Of a stretch of DNA of 64,000 nucleotides, positions 48,092-62,200 are shown piece after piece; position 1 is the stretch's first letter, and every line of letters starts with the position of its first letter. The stretch spans positions 972,153 through 1,036,152 of the forward strand of contig JAPTHN010000015.1 of NCBI GenBank assembly GCA_026936325.1. The letters run 5' to 3'. The translations under genes and the position numbers were made by a program. Under the pieces are notes generated by a model. That model was not told the DNA's origin. It worked only from the letters and a program-made list of their open reading frames with translations, and searched no databases. This DNA comes from Platynereis dumerilii. Taxonomy: Eukaryota > Annelida > Polychaeta > Phyllodocida > Nereididae.

Positions 48092-50151
48092 TGAACCCCC
48101 CTCACCACCTAAATGGTGGATTGAAGAGGGGGGTGTTGTAGGAAGTTGACCCACTTGCTACAGACAGTGTGAGTTTGTGTGATGAGTAATAGATGTATTT
48201 ATACTTCCTCTCAACTTGAGACTCAAGTGTACACTCTGATCCTCTCATGCAGCACTTGCAACCAGTCATGAAAGTACTCCCAAGAGTACTCTCAACATCC
48301 AGGAATGCTCCTGTATAAACTGATGGAGCTATGGAGTGTCATGTGAAGCAGTGCTGCGACAATACCCTTTTAGCTGCTTTATTTATGGACTGGGGTATGT
48401 AGGGTTAACTGGATCAGGTTAACTACATGCAGAGCAGGCATAAAAGGGGGGAGGGGCACTGTTAGCTTGTGATTGACTGGTCCATGTATGTACGAGTTAT
48501 ATAGGACTCTTTGTCACCTCCTGCCCCTTGTTCCACTGTGAGGCTAAACACACTGAATAACCTAATCCGCATAATTCATCAATTTGCACACATTAAGTGT
48601 ATTTAAACAAAATGTTTCGGAACTTGTCACTAATAAATATAGTGGTCCAATCAATAGTGACCAGCGGTCATTACTTGCAATTCAGCATGGTGACTGGACA
48701 ATTGTCAGTTATCTGGCTCATAAAATTGACACCGGGAATCCCCTTATCTTTGGGCTCCACCTTTTGCTGCAGTGTTCCTCTTTTGTGAATCTAGAGGCAG
48801 TGGGCCTTGGTGGGGTCAGGGTTCATTCAATGACACTCTTGATCTATGGCGGATAAATGTACAATCAATGATTTATCAATCAGGCTGAAATTTTAAATTT
48901 TATTATGAACTTATTTGATTAATTTCATCACAGGAATAAAACGAAACATTTACTTGGTTATTTAAGAGATTTGTTCAGTTTATTAAAGGATGCTTTTGAA
49001 CATTAATTATGCCAGAAAATGATGACAGAAAATGATGAAACTATAGAGACATTGAGGTATTTGGATCAGTTACGCAATATCAAACAATGAGTCAGAAATG
49101 ACTGAAACCAATTAGTGTTAACACAACAATTAACACAAAACCTGACTTATTCAGAGTTATTCTAACAGATGGCGTGTCAGCCCTTGTAACATTAAACTTA
49201 ATTGCATATTAAAGTTAGAACTCAAATATATTGATATAATAAATATACTAACAAAAGAATTTATGTTTTACAATTGACAACAAAGTTGTTTAACTTGGTT
49301 TAGCTTTGCAGGTAATAAAATTAAATATATTATAACTATTATATTACAGGTAAGGTTAATATTTGTACAATGTGATTGGTTTTATGGGTTAACACATATA
49401 CATATTATATATACTTTAATGGTCTTTCGTTAGTTTACATCGTATATTAAATACACAGACTTTCAAAAAAATTATATCCTACAATGTTTGCAAGAAAAGG
49501 TCTAAAGCTTTATAATGTATTTTGAAAGAAGCAAGTAAACTTGCTCCTTAAAGTTGATTCTACAAATTAACTACCATTTTAAACAATTGTAACCATGTAA
49601 CAAACAACATTCTATATGCTTAAATCAAAAGCCACAGACAGTACATGTACCAATTGAATAAAATAATCACAGTTAGCAGCAGGAAACATACATCCACAAT
49701 CAATGTCACCATACCTCAAAACGTCAGTATGGGCAAATAAAAGCACAGAATATTCCTCACAAAAATAACGGACACAAATTACGATCAAAAAATTTAGGCA
49801 ATCAGCAATTTAATGACAATTCGAGAATCAGATATAGTTTGTTGGATTTCTGGTTGTTAACCAATTTTAGCTTCGGTTAGATTATCTTATTCATGAACAC
49901 AAAGAGTACATTTTGTACATCAATTATATATGTCACTGAGATAATGACCATGAAGCTCACCAACATTTTAAGTTACAGTACTCGTATGATTAATAAGTTA
50001 ACAATATATTATTTGCAGAAATGGTTAATATAGCGCTCATGCAGTTTGTAGCACAGCAGGCGGTACAGCAGTACCATTAAGTACAATGTCCAGTGATTCA
50101 AATGAAGTGCTCTCTTCAAAATTGTAAAGGTAAAGTCAATTTTTGCATGGA

Positions 50152-52412
50152 TCAAAACGTATGAGCATTTCGACAAACTCCGCAACCTAATGCGAATTCT
50201 TCTCCTGTTGGCGGATGCTGTACGTGAAGAGGACATTCTTCTCCTTCTAACTGCTTTGCTTTTGGACCTACAAATGAAAGCAAAATTTTTGCCACATGGA
50301 ATTGCATTGATGGAAATTAATTATCGGAACTGCATTGAATGGAAATTAATTAGGCCTAATGGAATTTGATTGACGGAAGCAGATTGGAGGAATTGAATTA
50401 CAGTATTGAATTGATGGAAACAATTGGAAGGTTCATTTTCTTCTTAGTTTAGCTTATCTGGCTTCCAATATTCATCAGTCAATTAAGTCAGTATGGTTTT
50501 GGAAACCTGACTTCTCCTTCAACAACGTATCATTACTAGCTTTTGCGACATCATACCTACAATGCCAGGGCCGACATTCGCAGAGGGCCTGACCGACATT
50601 CACAGAGGGCCTGACAAATCATAATTCCCAATACATTTTAAACTCAATAGACAAACTTACCAGCTGGACAATGTGGTAACTCCTGTTTGGATACGTTGGT
50701 CACTCGCTGAAAGTCGTCATGACAAGCATTGCAGAAGTGGGTTGTTCCAAAACAGAAGAAAACAGCTACCGAGCAACAGTAACGACACTTGTATTCCAAG
50801 AAGTCCGTGCCATGCTTGGGACACATCTGCAAAAACAAGACTTATTCATTAGAATAACATACTAATAGGGAATACATAATTTATTGATTACTGACAGGTT
50901 TCACGATAATTGTATTACTCTGTGTCTATTCCATCTCAGTTTTGGTTAAAATGCAGTGTCCATGAGAGAGAGAGAGTGTTAGCTTGAATGCGGCACTTTT
51001 TGTGCTTTTGCAGCTTTGTTTGAAGAAGGCCAAATATCTTAATTATAAGCAAGAAACTTCATTAAAGCAGTTACCTGAGCTCTTGACACATCAGAGCAGC
51101 CTCCACAGACCAGCTCAGCAGGATTGTAGTCATCCCCACCCGCTGCTTGTTCCTCACATCTCACTTCTCCGCCGTAATAAGCTTTCTTGCATTTGAAGCA
51201 GACGTAATAGGCATATCTGTCCATTGCATAGGCCGCAGAGTCATTGTAGAACCTTGCTTTTGGTGTTGTGATAGCCTCAGCTTAGCTTTATGTAATCGAG
51301 CCTCATCAATGCTTTCCGTCTCACGTCTTCATAAAGGTCTCGGATTGGCTTCAAGCTGTCTTGGAGGACTGCATGGTTGATATCAGCCTATATTTACAAC
51401 AGGAAGGAAAACTTGTAAAAACTCACACGAGTCATGACCATGCATAAATGGGTTTGTAGTTAAAATTCTCATATCTTTGTACGATAGATATAGTATCTTA
51501 GTCCTAGGTATATCTTTACCTTGCAAATGGGACATTGAGAGAATCCAAAAGATATGCGTGGACCCAGCCATTTCCCTTGCAGGACATTTCGACAACAATG
51601 CATATGGAAAACATGGCCACAGGTTAGCTGCAATAAAAAACCATCATAATGAATACATCAAGAGAAATCAAGTGACTTTAAACAATGCATAAGACATGGA
51701 TCTTTGTTTCGCTATTTATCTATTTAATGATGAGAGAGAGCATACCTGTACAGCTGGAGCAGCTGATAGAGCCTCGGTGAAACAGATCATGCACATGTCG
51801 TCAGCATCTTGCTTCAGGTGTTCCCCTCCTGGTCCGGAACATCCATGCAAACACGGCAAGCAGTCCTTTTCATCTTTGATTCCCCCACACAGATGGCCGC
51901 AACTGAAGGTTCTGCTGCAAGCATTCTTCGCATGGTCCTGGAAAAAATAATGACCCATGACATTTTATTAGATTGATACAGTTAGGAAAACAGCCTATAT
52001 TTGAAATATTATACCAATTGTGACAAATTCTACTGTGATGTTGTGAGGAGGTCACAGCAGTGAAGTTGCTATGTTTCATAAAGAGAAATACAAGAAAAGC
52101 TTCTATTTCTAAACCAAAATATACATTGTACAGACTCATAAAGATAATCATTGATGATGAATGACTTACCTGGCACTCTCCATTTGCACAGACATTGCCG
52201 ATTGCGAGCAGACCAGTTGTATTTGATGCTCCACAGAACCTGCAAGTTCCACTGATGCCAGTATCTGCAACTTTGCCCTTAGCTCCGTCTCTGAACTCCA
52301 CCATGGCCTTTAACATTTTGGAGTCCGACAACGCCGTCACCCAGAACAGTTTCGTCCTACCACACCCTTCATGGGGATCTACTTTAATCGCCTCTTCCTC
52401 CTCTTTGAACAC
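50152..52412 (-). pseudogene. MYCBP2: 3' end of MYCBP2 (PHR1/highwire) E3 ligase, partial
   Basis: Six exons with clean splice sites: 52170-52412, 51746-51937, 51520-51627, 51075-51387, 50661-50826, 50152-50267. They encode DPHEGCGRTKLFWVTALSD, the RING (MCMICFTEALSAAPAVQ / LTCGHVFHMHCC...QCPICK) and the C-terminal tandem-cysteine region ([42 protein letters not shown]-stop). In the family this region transfers ubiquitin to serine/threonine by a cysteine relay. MYCBP2 exceeds 4000 aa, and only about 380 residues are here. Exon 51075-51387 is 313 nt between two phase-0 junctions, so it carries a frame break, near 51285-51300 between ALMRLDY and AEAITTP. Upstream exons are absent before SLC22 copy B starts. 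It could be a partial duplicate, a gene split by the SLC22 insertion, or an assembly or sequencing error. Confidence 0.8.
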
Positions 52413-52776
52413 CTGGAATTTAGCAAAGGAAAACATAATCATACTACTCAGGTAGGCATATACTAACAAAAAAAAATCAATAAAAATAGCATGTTAGAAA
52501 AAAAAGTCAATTGAGGACTTATAGCCCCTTTAAGGGGGTCTCTCAGTTGCAGTTGGGCCCGAAGGGTTGAATCCCTTTTTAACCAGGCCAACCGCGGGCC
52601 ACCAGACGAAAGCGAAGACTTTTAGAGGCTCTAAAAAAAGAATTCTGGGCATTATAAGCATGTTTTGTCTTAGAAAATTAATTCTGAAAACAATATTGCT
52701 GATGTATATAAACCTCAAGAGGCTGCTTCAAGCGAATTCCTTTGTACACATTCAGTATTTGGGGGGGGGGGGGGTT
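52413..52776. other. Junction between MYCBP2 tail and duplication unit B
   Basis: It contains no further MYCBP2 exon. A segment with CCCTTTAAGGGGG and TTTTTAACCAGGCCAACC is unassigned, and a G14 run directly precedes the start of unit B homology. Confidence 0.5.
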
Positions 52777-52930
52777 TCAGCTATTCAGCACATAATACAT
52801 AAATGTAATGTACTGTTTCCATTGTTTTCTTGCAGATTAAGAGACAAGTTTGTCAAAAAACGCATTTGAAATATTATGAAATGAAAAATAAATATCATAC
52901 AGTACATGTATACAAACAAAGCAAGTACAC

Positions 52931-52936
52931 TTTATT
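52931..52936 (-). terminator. Polyadenylation signal of SLC22 copy B
   Basis: Minus-strand AATAAA in the same position as in copy A. Confidence 0.6.
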
Positions 52937-53077
52937 CACAATGTTTCTACAAGCCAAGCTCATTGTAGAAATGAGACAGGAAGACTAGATTATTTAGTAC
53001 ATATGTAGTATACAAAAATATATATAACAAACACTGTCCTTTCATCAAATCATTGAAATGTTTATGATAATATGATA

Positions 53078-56000
53078 TTATATAGTGGTCTCCTTGTATC
53101 CTGGGTTTAACATACTGTCATTGAGCAGGTCACTGCTTGAGTACTTTAGTATGGAGGTGAGTTTGCGGTCTGGATGTAGGCACACAGTGTCATTGTATTG
53201 GGATCGTCCCTTTTTGTGGGGCCAACGCCTTATTTTTGAGTGATTAAGTGAACTGTCTGAATTTGACCTGCGGAAACAGGAACACATATTTTCGTGCCAC
53301 CTCTCAACGTCTGCGATTGTTTGCGGCAACGGTCTGCCTCTTGTTTCCGGAAGAAATATTCCCATCAAGGCAGCTGCGAGTGCTATTGAGCCGAATAGGA
53401 CGCTGGGTAACCAGGGCATCGTCTTCCCCTGCAAGAAATTACACAAGGTATGAAATTCTATTTATGTCATTTTTGTATTCCAATTTCACTGTATTTTGCT
53501 TCGAAATAATCTTCAAATTACATTGTGTGTTCGATGAATAGTAAGGGCAATACTGATTCTGTAGAAAAATCTTTATTAAAAGGATGATTTACTTATCCAG
53601 TACTTTTCATCTTGCCATAAAATTCACACTGATTCAAGTGTTATAATATTGAATGGTTATATAGAATCCATATTTACCAGATATGCAGTGAATGGTGCAA
53701 TCATGCCTCCCATCCTGCCAAAAGATGCTGCCACCCCGAACCCAGAGTTGCGTAGTTGGGTCGGGAAGATCTCGGCGGTGTATAAAACCAACACTGCCAA
53801 TGATGCTGTGATGCCAAACTTGCCCAGCATCCACAATGCTGTTCTCAGCCAGTCAAAATGTGCTGAAGGATAAAAATTGCATTGATACAATAAATTAAAG
53901 TGTTCCATAGAGCAATGGAATGATTTAAATTGTTGAGTTTCTTAAATATGAATTTGCTGAGGCTTTGTCAAAATTCTAATAATTCCATTGCGAATTGACA
54001 AATCAGGTAGCAAGAATGCTACTTGTTGAGAAGTTTCTTGCTAACATTTACGTAAAGAGCTACATATGCATTACAGATCAAATTAACAAAATAATTTTTT
54101 CTAAGAAGGTCGTAATTTTGATAAATTTGAAAGTGCACTGTACATTAAGATTACTACATATGGGCATTCAGGAAGGCATCAGTCGCTTCATATATCATAT
54201 ATATTTATGCTCAGTTGTGATTGTCAAATTGTGCCATACAAGCCCTTTATGCTTCAAATCGACACTATCAACTATGTTAACTCCTTACCACTTTCAGGAA
54301 TTAAAATCATGGCAAAAAGTGATGTTCCTGCAATCACATGGAAGACAAATAATGGCCAACGTCTTCCGAGGCTGAAAAAAAAGTTTGTCGATGAAGTTAC
54401 TGAAGAAATATATTCACTCTATCAGAACAACGGCACTTCCAAAAATTAGCAACCACAGGACCAGACCAGCAGACCCACCACAGGACACGAGTTCTAATTA
54501 TTTTCATCCAATGAATATATATGCTTTAGAAGTTAAGATACATCTTCATAAAACAGCAATTCGAAAAAAGCAAAAATGTTGTGGAGCAACTTTACTTCAG
54601 ACGCATGTTAAAAGTCTACCAATAATTAGACTCATTACAAGAACGAACAAAGATGGTTTCAAGTAACTTAACAGCACATTAGACATGTTTCTCTGGTTTC
54701 CTTGGCATTTAACTCAACACTCAAAATACTATCTATAGATACTTACAAGTGGACTGTAACTGCTGTGATGATATAGGCGGGAACTTCTACCAATCCAGAA
54801 AAGAAGAAATTTAGATAAGGATCACCAGCCAACTGAGATGAACTGAGGGACAAGCCATAGTATACGATTATGTTGATGCACCTGTTGAGGAAAAGGAGAT
54901 TCGTCTTATAACCAACAAAGAAACAGATTTTGAATCCTGGTACACTTCAACCTCAGTACCTCTAAACACGTTGAAGCACTAATTTGCCACTTCATGCAAA
55001 ATTGAGAAAGATTGACCAAACCAAAACCAGGCTATAACTGGGTGAAAAATAAAGCTTTTGTTGATACACTCACATAATGCACACATTTTAAAACTGAAAA
55101 TATTCTACTTTGTCAGAGACATTTTAACCGATTGCAAAGTATTTAGTTTAGCCAATGGAGAAAGCTAACAAGATTACCCTCAAGGAAAGTATAATATACA
55201 ATACGTAATATGAATTGGTTGATCTACGTTCACCAGTAACATTTCATTACCACTTTTCAGAAAGGAATAAAATGTCTAGTCTTGATTAGACTGCACTCAC
55301 CAAATCAAACACATCAAAGTTGCAGAAAGGGCTAAGTAGGGAGACTGACAGATGTCGAATAAAGTCTCAGGCCTGGGCATATTGGATGGCCCTGAGGAAT
55401 CCTGGAGTCTGTCCTTCTTGCAGCAGCAGCAACAGATCGTCTGTTTCTTTGCGTCGGGTATTTCATCTTCGGGAGGATAACTGTCCCCTCCTTCGTCCAT
55501 TAACTGATGATCGTCACAAACCAAGATTGGACCATCTACGTTCAATCCATTACAGCGAGCCGCTCTTCGTAAAACTCTCTCTGCTTGGACGAGACGGCCT
55601 TTCACCAACAGCCAGGGAATGGATTCTGATATTAACCTGCAATATGAGATGACAAATTTATTTTGAATCGGATATGTAAGAAATTGTGATCAAAAGTAAG
55701 CACATTTTCTTGACAAAAGGTTTTCTGGTTTGGGTTTAACGCCTCGGCAGCACCTTATTGGGCTATATCAAAAATAAAAGGTAGATTTTCACTTCACATA
55801 ATCTCACTTTGACCACTATATTATCATTAGTCACTTTTGAGGATAACTTCAGATTAAATGGCGAAATCTCTACTCCGCAATAATTATGCCAATATGGTGC
55901 ATTAGAAATGAGAGAGAAAATGTTAAAACTTGGACATTATATGGGCAAGAATTATTTTTAAGGTTCCCTCATAAGAAATCGAAAATCTTTAACTGAGAAA

Positions 56001-57558
56001 TTTTAATGAACATCAGAAGAAGGTTTAACCAACTAGGTATGTATTTGAAGAAGTACTTACCAAATGTATGATATAGTAAAAACAGTGGGTATGGATATTG
56101 CTAATTGCAACTGTCGCCAATCCCTGATGAAGTATGCAATTAGCGCCAAGAGCATCCAAGCTAATGACCAAAATAATTGAAGGATGATACCAGCCATCGC
56201 TCGACTGGAGGCAGGAAACAATTCACACACCATGATGATGCCTGTCAGGCCTAGGCCCTGGAAGAATGAGAAAATATGATTATTTCTTTATTTCTTCTCA
56301 AGACAGAAGAGCGTGCAGGAGTGCAAACTAATCAAATCTGTCACTTTCAATTTTTCACATTCAATGACTACAATGGGTTATTCTCCTCGACATGATTTTT
56401 GATTGGAATACAATGTCACAGATAAGGGTAAAAGATATCCTAGATATAAGGATGAATATTTCATTCGATGATAATGGTTGAGTGAACATGCAACAAATTT
56501 TTCATCAGACCAACAGAATTAATATTGGCATCAATTAATTTCTATCGCATTAATTAATTGAGGACAAAGTGACTATTATCCTGGCACGTGACTAGTAGTG
56601 GCTAATCAACATTAGAAAATTCTCTCAAGGAGTAGGGTAATGTACTACCATTGTACATGTTGAAGCTCAGACAGGAAGTTACTTCTTAAGCTCATGATAA
56701 ATGCAATGTTTTGCTTTTTCATTGGAAACAGATTTGTGAGATTTTTTGTGAGAAGAGTTTTTGGAAAGAAAACATTTTTTGTGTACCTCTCTCAGAGCTC
56801 CTAGGAAAAACCTCCCAACAGCAAAAGAGACAAAGGAAGTTGAAAATGCAGAGGCCACACCCACTACAACAGAGGCCCATTGGCACAAGAGATGCACTGT
56901 TTTTCTGCCTATGGCGTCAGAGAGGGGCGAAAAAACAAGTGCACCCAGCATCACTCCCCCACTGAAGATCGTCTGGGACATCTCTACCACATAGTTTTTG
57001 TCACACACCAAGTCCCACTGGAACGAAAACAAAACATAGAATTAAATTAATTATAAGGACATGAAAATAAACGCCATAAGCTAATATGATAAATGATTGC
57101 AAAACTAAATTAACTGGAGACCGGTCAATGGTCACAACAGTTGAGGTCTTTGTAGAAACACAGATTACACAGAACCGTTTTGGCTGAACAGCGGAGCTTT
57201 GGCATAAAATGATAAGATATGAAATTTTATAACTGATGACGGGATCAATTTTCTAGTAGTTATAGTAGTAATTGGTAATGCAGCCCTTCGAGTGACAAAG
57301 CACCCTACCAACTACCAAGTACGAGATAGCTGTGTCCAGGCCTCTCACTGTGCCAAACAATTTCTTGAGGAAAACAGGCATGACCCCTTTTGTAATGATT
57401 AAAAATGTTTATTCTGTAAGTTTATCTTACCTCTGTGACGATGGTGTTTCCAAAGGTAGAATTGTAGACCCATTCTGAGCAACCGTTTGTCTCGCATTGT
57501 GTAGAACTGTTATTAGGTGGAGATGAATTCTTGCAATAAAATGAATGTGGCTCTCCTC
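53078..57558 (-). CDS. SLC22-family organic ion transporter, copy B (5' end not in window)
   Basis: Eight exons are equal in length and phase to copy A exons 2-9: 57431-57558, 56787-57017, 56061-56257, 55301-55636, 54747-54881, 54289-54371, 53678-53862, 53078-53428. No stop or frame break was found, and all splice sites are GT-AG. The loop exon (55301-55636) encodes the same protein as copy A although the DNA differs at about 11 sites. Other exons have a few replacements (for example VPSVLFGSL to LPSVLFGSI). The first exon, with the start codon and TM1, is not found up to 64 kb. In copy A it lies 3.6 kb upstream of exon 2. Adding the 3.8-kb LINE here would put it just past the window edge, so the gene may well be complete. 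Confidence 0.88.
55727..55785 (-). mobile_element. Short SINE 3' fragment
   Basis: GGGTTTAACGCCTCGGCAGC and ACCTTATTGGGCTATAT match the tail-side body of the SINE at 4726-5027. Copy A lacks it at the matching place (about 39.13 kb), so it inserted in copy B after the duplication. Confidence 0.6.
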
Positions 57559-59046
57559 CTGAAAACAATAAATGAACAGTGAATATCCTGCAAGTACTTG
57601 AAGTAGTCCCTCAAACATTAAAAGTTGATTTGTTTCTGATTGGATTCTGATTGCTTCAGAGAAACTGCAATTAATATGCTGATAATCTGTAATATTCGGT
57701 ACCAGAAAATTTCCTTAAAATCTATTTTTGGTGCAATTAGTAACAGTGCATTATAAATTGTGAGGGTGCCCTTCAGTGGGCTAGCAACAATGTTTTTTTT
57801 GTTTTTTTTCCCCACAGCGTGAAAAATGGATTGTTACATTTTATGGGCAGATTATGCTGTTCTAACCAATTTTACAGCTGGTGAAAATGAAAGAAAATTG
57901 ATTAGGAAGTTGACTGTAAAAGTCCTTCGGATACAATATATAATGAAAATTTCTGTTAATTAGAGCTTAAGTAGGTAAATAGCATGCTAAAGGGGTTTAC
58001 TGGGAGAAAGAGTGCTAGCCTCGTCGAATATATGTGCGGGTCCTCGAGGTAATGTCAATCTTGACGATCGAGCGGTTCAAAAAGCATTTGTCATAACTCC
58101 TGATTCTGTGCAATGTGCAAATCAGCTGATGTGCGTTTGCCTTTGATTCACGACATTGTTCCAGGTTGTACCTGTTTTGAAGGGCCTTCTGATAAGTGTG
58201 CAAAAAGTGATTCATCAGTACTGATGATGATGTATCATCTGCTATGTATCTAAATAGATATGTCTATCTGTACATTATCAGTGCTCTGTTCCCTTTCTGT
58301 GCTCTTTGTTGCTGTAGATTTTGAGGGGTGTTGATTCAAGCATATGAGTCATTAACTGGTATCCAGTCAGACCTTGAGCTTCTGCATAGATACACTTATA
58401 ATGTTGGAGGATGAGGATTTAGCAAGTTATACTATCAGATCTACCATTAGCAATAGGCTATTATAATTTGAAATCAAATCACATTTTAAATGTAGTTCTT
58501 TCCTTTTATATCAGTGTACACTGTGACAGAATTAAAATTTCAAGGTCTTGAGTTATTAGCTGATTAGGTTGGCTCTCATTTCAGCAAATAATAATACAAA
58601 ATGATAACATTTTTCCTGTTTTCACCATGAAGGTTTTATAATAAATTTATGTTTACATTCAAGGGTTATAAAGCTAAAATAAGACTTTGGTATCATATGG
58701 ATTTCCTTGTGTTTAGCGGGGGTTGTTGAATGCTGGGCATTAAAAGTTTTGGCAGGATTGGACTATTGGAGAAGCAGTCCTGATATGATGTACTTTAAAC
58801 ATTTTAAAGCCTTGAAGGATGATCATTGTATGGCCTACTGAAATTTTGTAAAAGTAGAGATAAATCGCATATTTCACTTATTCTGGTGAGGCGGGTTTTG
58901 AATTATTCAGATATTCACAGAGGCCTCATTAACTGATAATCTATGCATCAACCCAGTGCATCAACAGATAATTTGATAGGCATACAGTATACCAGTATTT
59001 GTAGTATGCGCATACATCCCATACAGAGTAGATGGGTCATAGGGCT

Positions 59047-59236
59047 CAGGGGCGTAGATCTGGGGGGGGGGATGATCATATGATTATCCCCCCCTAGAAT
59101 TTCAAATTATCACCACAAATTGTTGACAATTATCAGTCATATTTAACATTTTTTTCCATGATAGCAGTTGCCTCTTATGTGGAAAATACAAGTCTCAGAA
59201 CTAATCTTGGATAATCTAAAATATATGGACTTTTGG
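59047..59236. mobile_element. Fragment of a hAT-like element
   Basis: CAGGGGCGTAGATCTGGGGG at 59047 has the end sequence of a common hAT-like MITE family and breaks the homology between units A and B. The other end was not found. The LINE lies directly to the right. Confidence 0.45.
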
Positions 59237-62200
59237 GAGAGAGAGAGAGAGAGAGAGATTGTTTATTTCCAATAACAATAGTTTTAGGTGATAACAATAA
59301 GTACAATAATTAATCAGCTGGGAGACACATATTTTGACGCCATAAGGCATCGCTAACATACATGCCACCAATAAGTTAATTATATTAATAAAATGATATA
59401 TGCAAAAATAAGACATAGCGCTGGTTCACCAGTGTTGGATAACATTATGTACAAGTTAATGGAAACTTTGGAAAAAGGGAAACAGTTTTGATTGAGAAAA
59501 AAAAAAGAAAAGGTACATGTATAATATAACATTTTAGAGAAAATAAAAAATAAATAAATAAGAAAGGAAGAAATACAATATATGATTATATATGCAATTT
59601 TGCATATTACATGCACATTTTCATAGGTGGATGGTGGAAGTGACCTGGGGTTGTGACTTTGGATCAGATGTGAGAGAAAAATGAGAATGAAAATTTTGTT
59701 GATATTTTGATTAGAACTAAAATTAGAATTAGAATGGGTATTTTTTGGGCACATCTAGTTAATTTTGACCGAAGCAGTTAGCGAAAATTACAAATATAGC
59801 AATCCTGTAGGAGGCATGCACTTTCATAACTGGAAATTGTGATTCTTTTGAAATAAAAACACAGACCTTGTATGCTATGCGTGCTAAATTTATCGCGAAT
59901 GCAAGAAGGTAGGTTATTGATAACTAAAGGCAGTCGGAGTCTTATTGAGCACATACATAATTGGTATTTGACTCTTGGGGGCACCAATGCATTATTTCCT
60001 CGTGTTTCATAGTTGTGGACATCTCTTAATCTGACAAGTGAGTATGAGTTAAAATAGGCTGGTAATGTCTTATTTGTTAGCTTATAGCAGAATTTATATT
60101 CCTGGAGTTTCAAAACATCTTCAATTTTTAGAATATGAAATTTCTTCATAATAGGTTCGGTATGGCTGTTGTATTTCGCTTTTGCCAGTGTCCTCACTGC
60201 TTTTTTCTGCAGTTTTTGAATAATCTTTGATTTGTGTCCCCAAAGTAAGGTGCCATAAATCAGGTGAGGAAATATAAGAGAGTTATACAGGATTAATAAT
60301 GTGCTAGATGGTATGAAATGTTTAAGACGGCTTATTATTCCTGTTACTTTACTAATTTTTTTCCCAATTTTTTCCACATGTGCTTTCCATGACAGGCACT
60401 TGTCTATTGTAACCCCTAAATAATCAAAGGTCTCCACTTGTGTGATGCTATTATTTTCGATAGAGATGTTCAGTGTAGTCGGTATTAATTTCTGGAATGC
60501 TAAATATCATCAGTTTGGTTTTGTTTACATTGAGTGAAAGTTTGTTAATTTTGAGCCAGTTATTGACGTTTTCAAGTTCTTTGTTCATGGTTGATTGCAG
60601 TGTAGACAAATTTGAGTTTCCTTCAAGGAATAATGAAGACAGCATAGTTGTGTCATCTGCATAGATAATGAATTTGAACATATTTGAGGATCTGTCAAAA
60701 TCGTTTAAGTAGATTAGGAAAAATAAAGGACCGAGTATGGAACCTTGTGGCACGCCTGTTTCTATGGGTAGCATACTTGAATTTGTTTCATTAAAATTAA
60801 CATACTGCTTTCTGTTCGTTAGATAGCTTTTACACAAATTGTAGGCATTGTTTCTTATTCCATAATAATGCAACTTACTCAAGAGAATTTCATGGTCCAG
60901 AGTATCAAACGCCTTAGACAGATCCAAAAATATGTTCAACGGGAATTTCTTTTCTTCAAGGAGCTGGGTTATTCTATCTATATTTTCTATAATAGCAAGC
61001 TCTGTAGAATGATTTTTTCTAAAGCCGTACTGGCTGGTAAAAAATAAATTTTGATCTATGAAATGATTTGTCAGTTGTATAGAGATAACTTTTTCAAAGA
61101 TTTTTGACAAGGCAGGTAAAACAGAGATTGGCCGATAATTTTCGATGATATTCTGTTCTTTGTTTTTGTGTATTGGCACTATCTTTGCTATCTTAAGTTT
61201 GTTAGGAAATACTCCTTTCATCAGAGTCTGGTTGATGATTTTTGTCAAAGGAGAGACAATTACATTCCTAATTGATCTTATTAGTTTAATTGGCATGCTA
61301 TCGTATCCACGACTAGACTTATTTGGTAGATTGTTAATGATTGTTTCAATGTCCTGTTCAGTAATTTCTTTGAACTGAAAATTATTTTCCACTGGAGAAC
61401 TCAGATAGTCACTGTAGCAAAGATTTTGAGGAGTGGAAATCTCGGAGGCAAGCTTTGGTCCGATAGAGTTAAAGTAGGAATTAAATTTTTCAGAGATCAC
61501 TTTTGGATCAGAAACAACGTTATCATTTATCATGAAAGATTCAGGCAAATTGGTTTTTACTTTCTTTCTATTTACCAAGTCTTTTATGGTCAACCAAGTG
61601 TTCTTAACATCTTTTTTAAATTTACTGAAAGTGTCATGATAATATCTTGATTTTGCAGCTCTGATACTTTTCCTCAAAATTTTGTTGTATGTTGCGAGAT
61701 TGCTTTTCAAAGTTGTATAAAGATCAGTGTTTCTTGGTGTCTTTTTCATTCGCATAAAAAGTTTGTCTCGGAATTTTAAGGACTTCAATATGCCATTTGT
61801 GATCCAAGCACTCTTTTTGTGTCGATGTTTGTTAAATTTAACATACTTCTTTGGAAAATTTCTTTCACTGATGATCTTCAAATGCTTTTCTAACAAATTG
61901 TAGTTATCTTCAGGATTTCCATCTTGAGTTAAATTCAGTAGACTGTTTATATTTAGACTGTTGAATTGAAGTTTAAAATTTTCAATAGATTTTTGATCAT
62001 ATTTTTGTGAAAGTATGAATTTTGTTCTTTCCTGTTTTGTAGAGATATAGTCAAGAGACAAAAAATATGGTTGATGGTCTGAGATATTACTCATAAGTAC
62101 ATAGGAAGAAGTTTTGCTAAAGTCATTTGATAACTTACATAGTGCATTGTCAATTAAGGTAGCACAATTTCTCGAAAATCGAGTAGGCAATGTGACTTTT

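Larger units (their letters stand above)
46749..50151. other. Intergenic region between SLC22 copy A and the MYCBP2 tail
   Basis: By position it holds the copy A promoter and the MYCBP2 3' UTR. Two hAT-like elements lie at 47.06-47.41 and 47.54-48.09 kb. From 48.9 to 50.1 kb the sequence is very AT-rich, with nothing recognised. Confidence 0.5.
52777..59046 (-). repeat. Tandem duplication unit B (SLC22 exons 2-9 and flanks)
   Basis: Partner of 36184-45064, on the same strand and about 16.6 kb away. Exon boundaries correspond one to one and exon lengths are equal. Homology stops at 59046, where a CAGGGGCG-type insertion begins. Confidence 0.85.

Noticed and set aside
59380-59754. 124-codon minus-strand frame
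   Set aside because: It is in the 3' UTR of the LINE, with low-complexity hydrophobic sequence and no family features.
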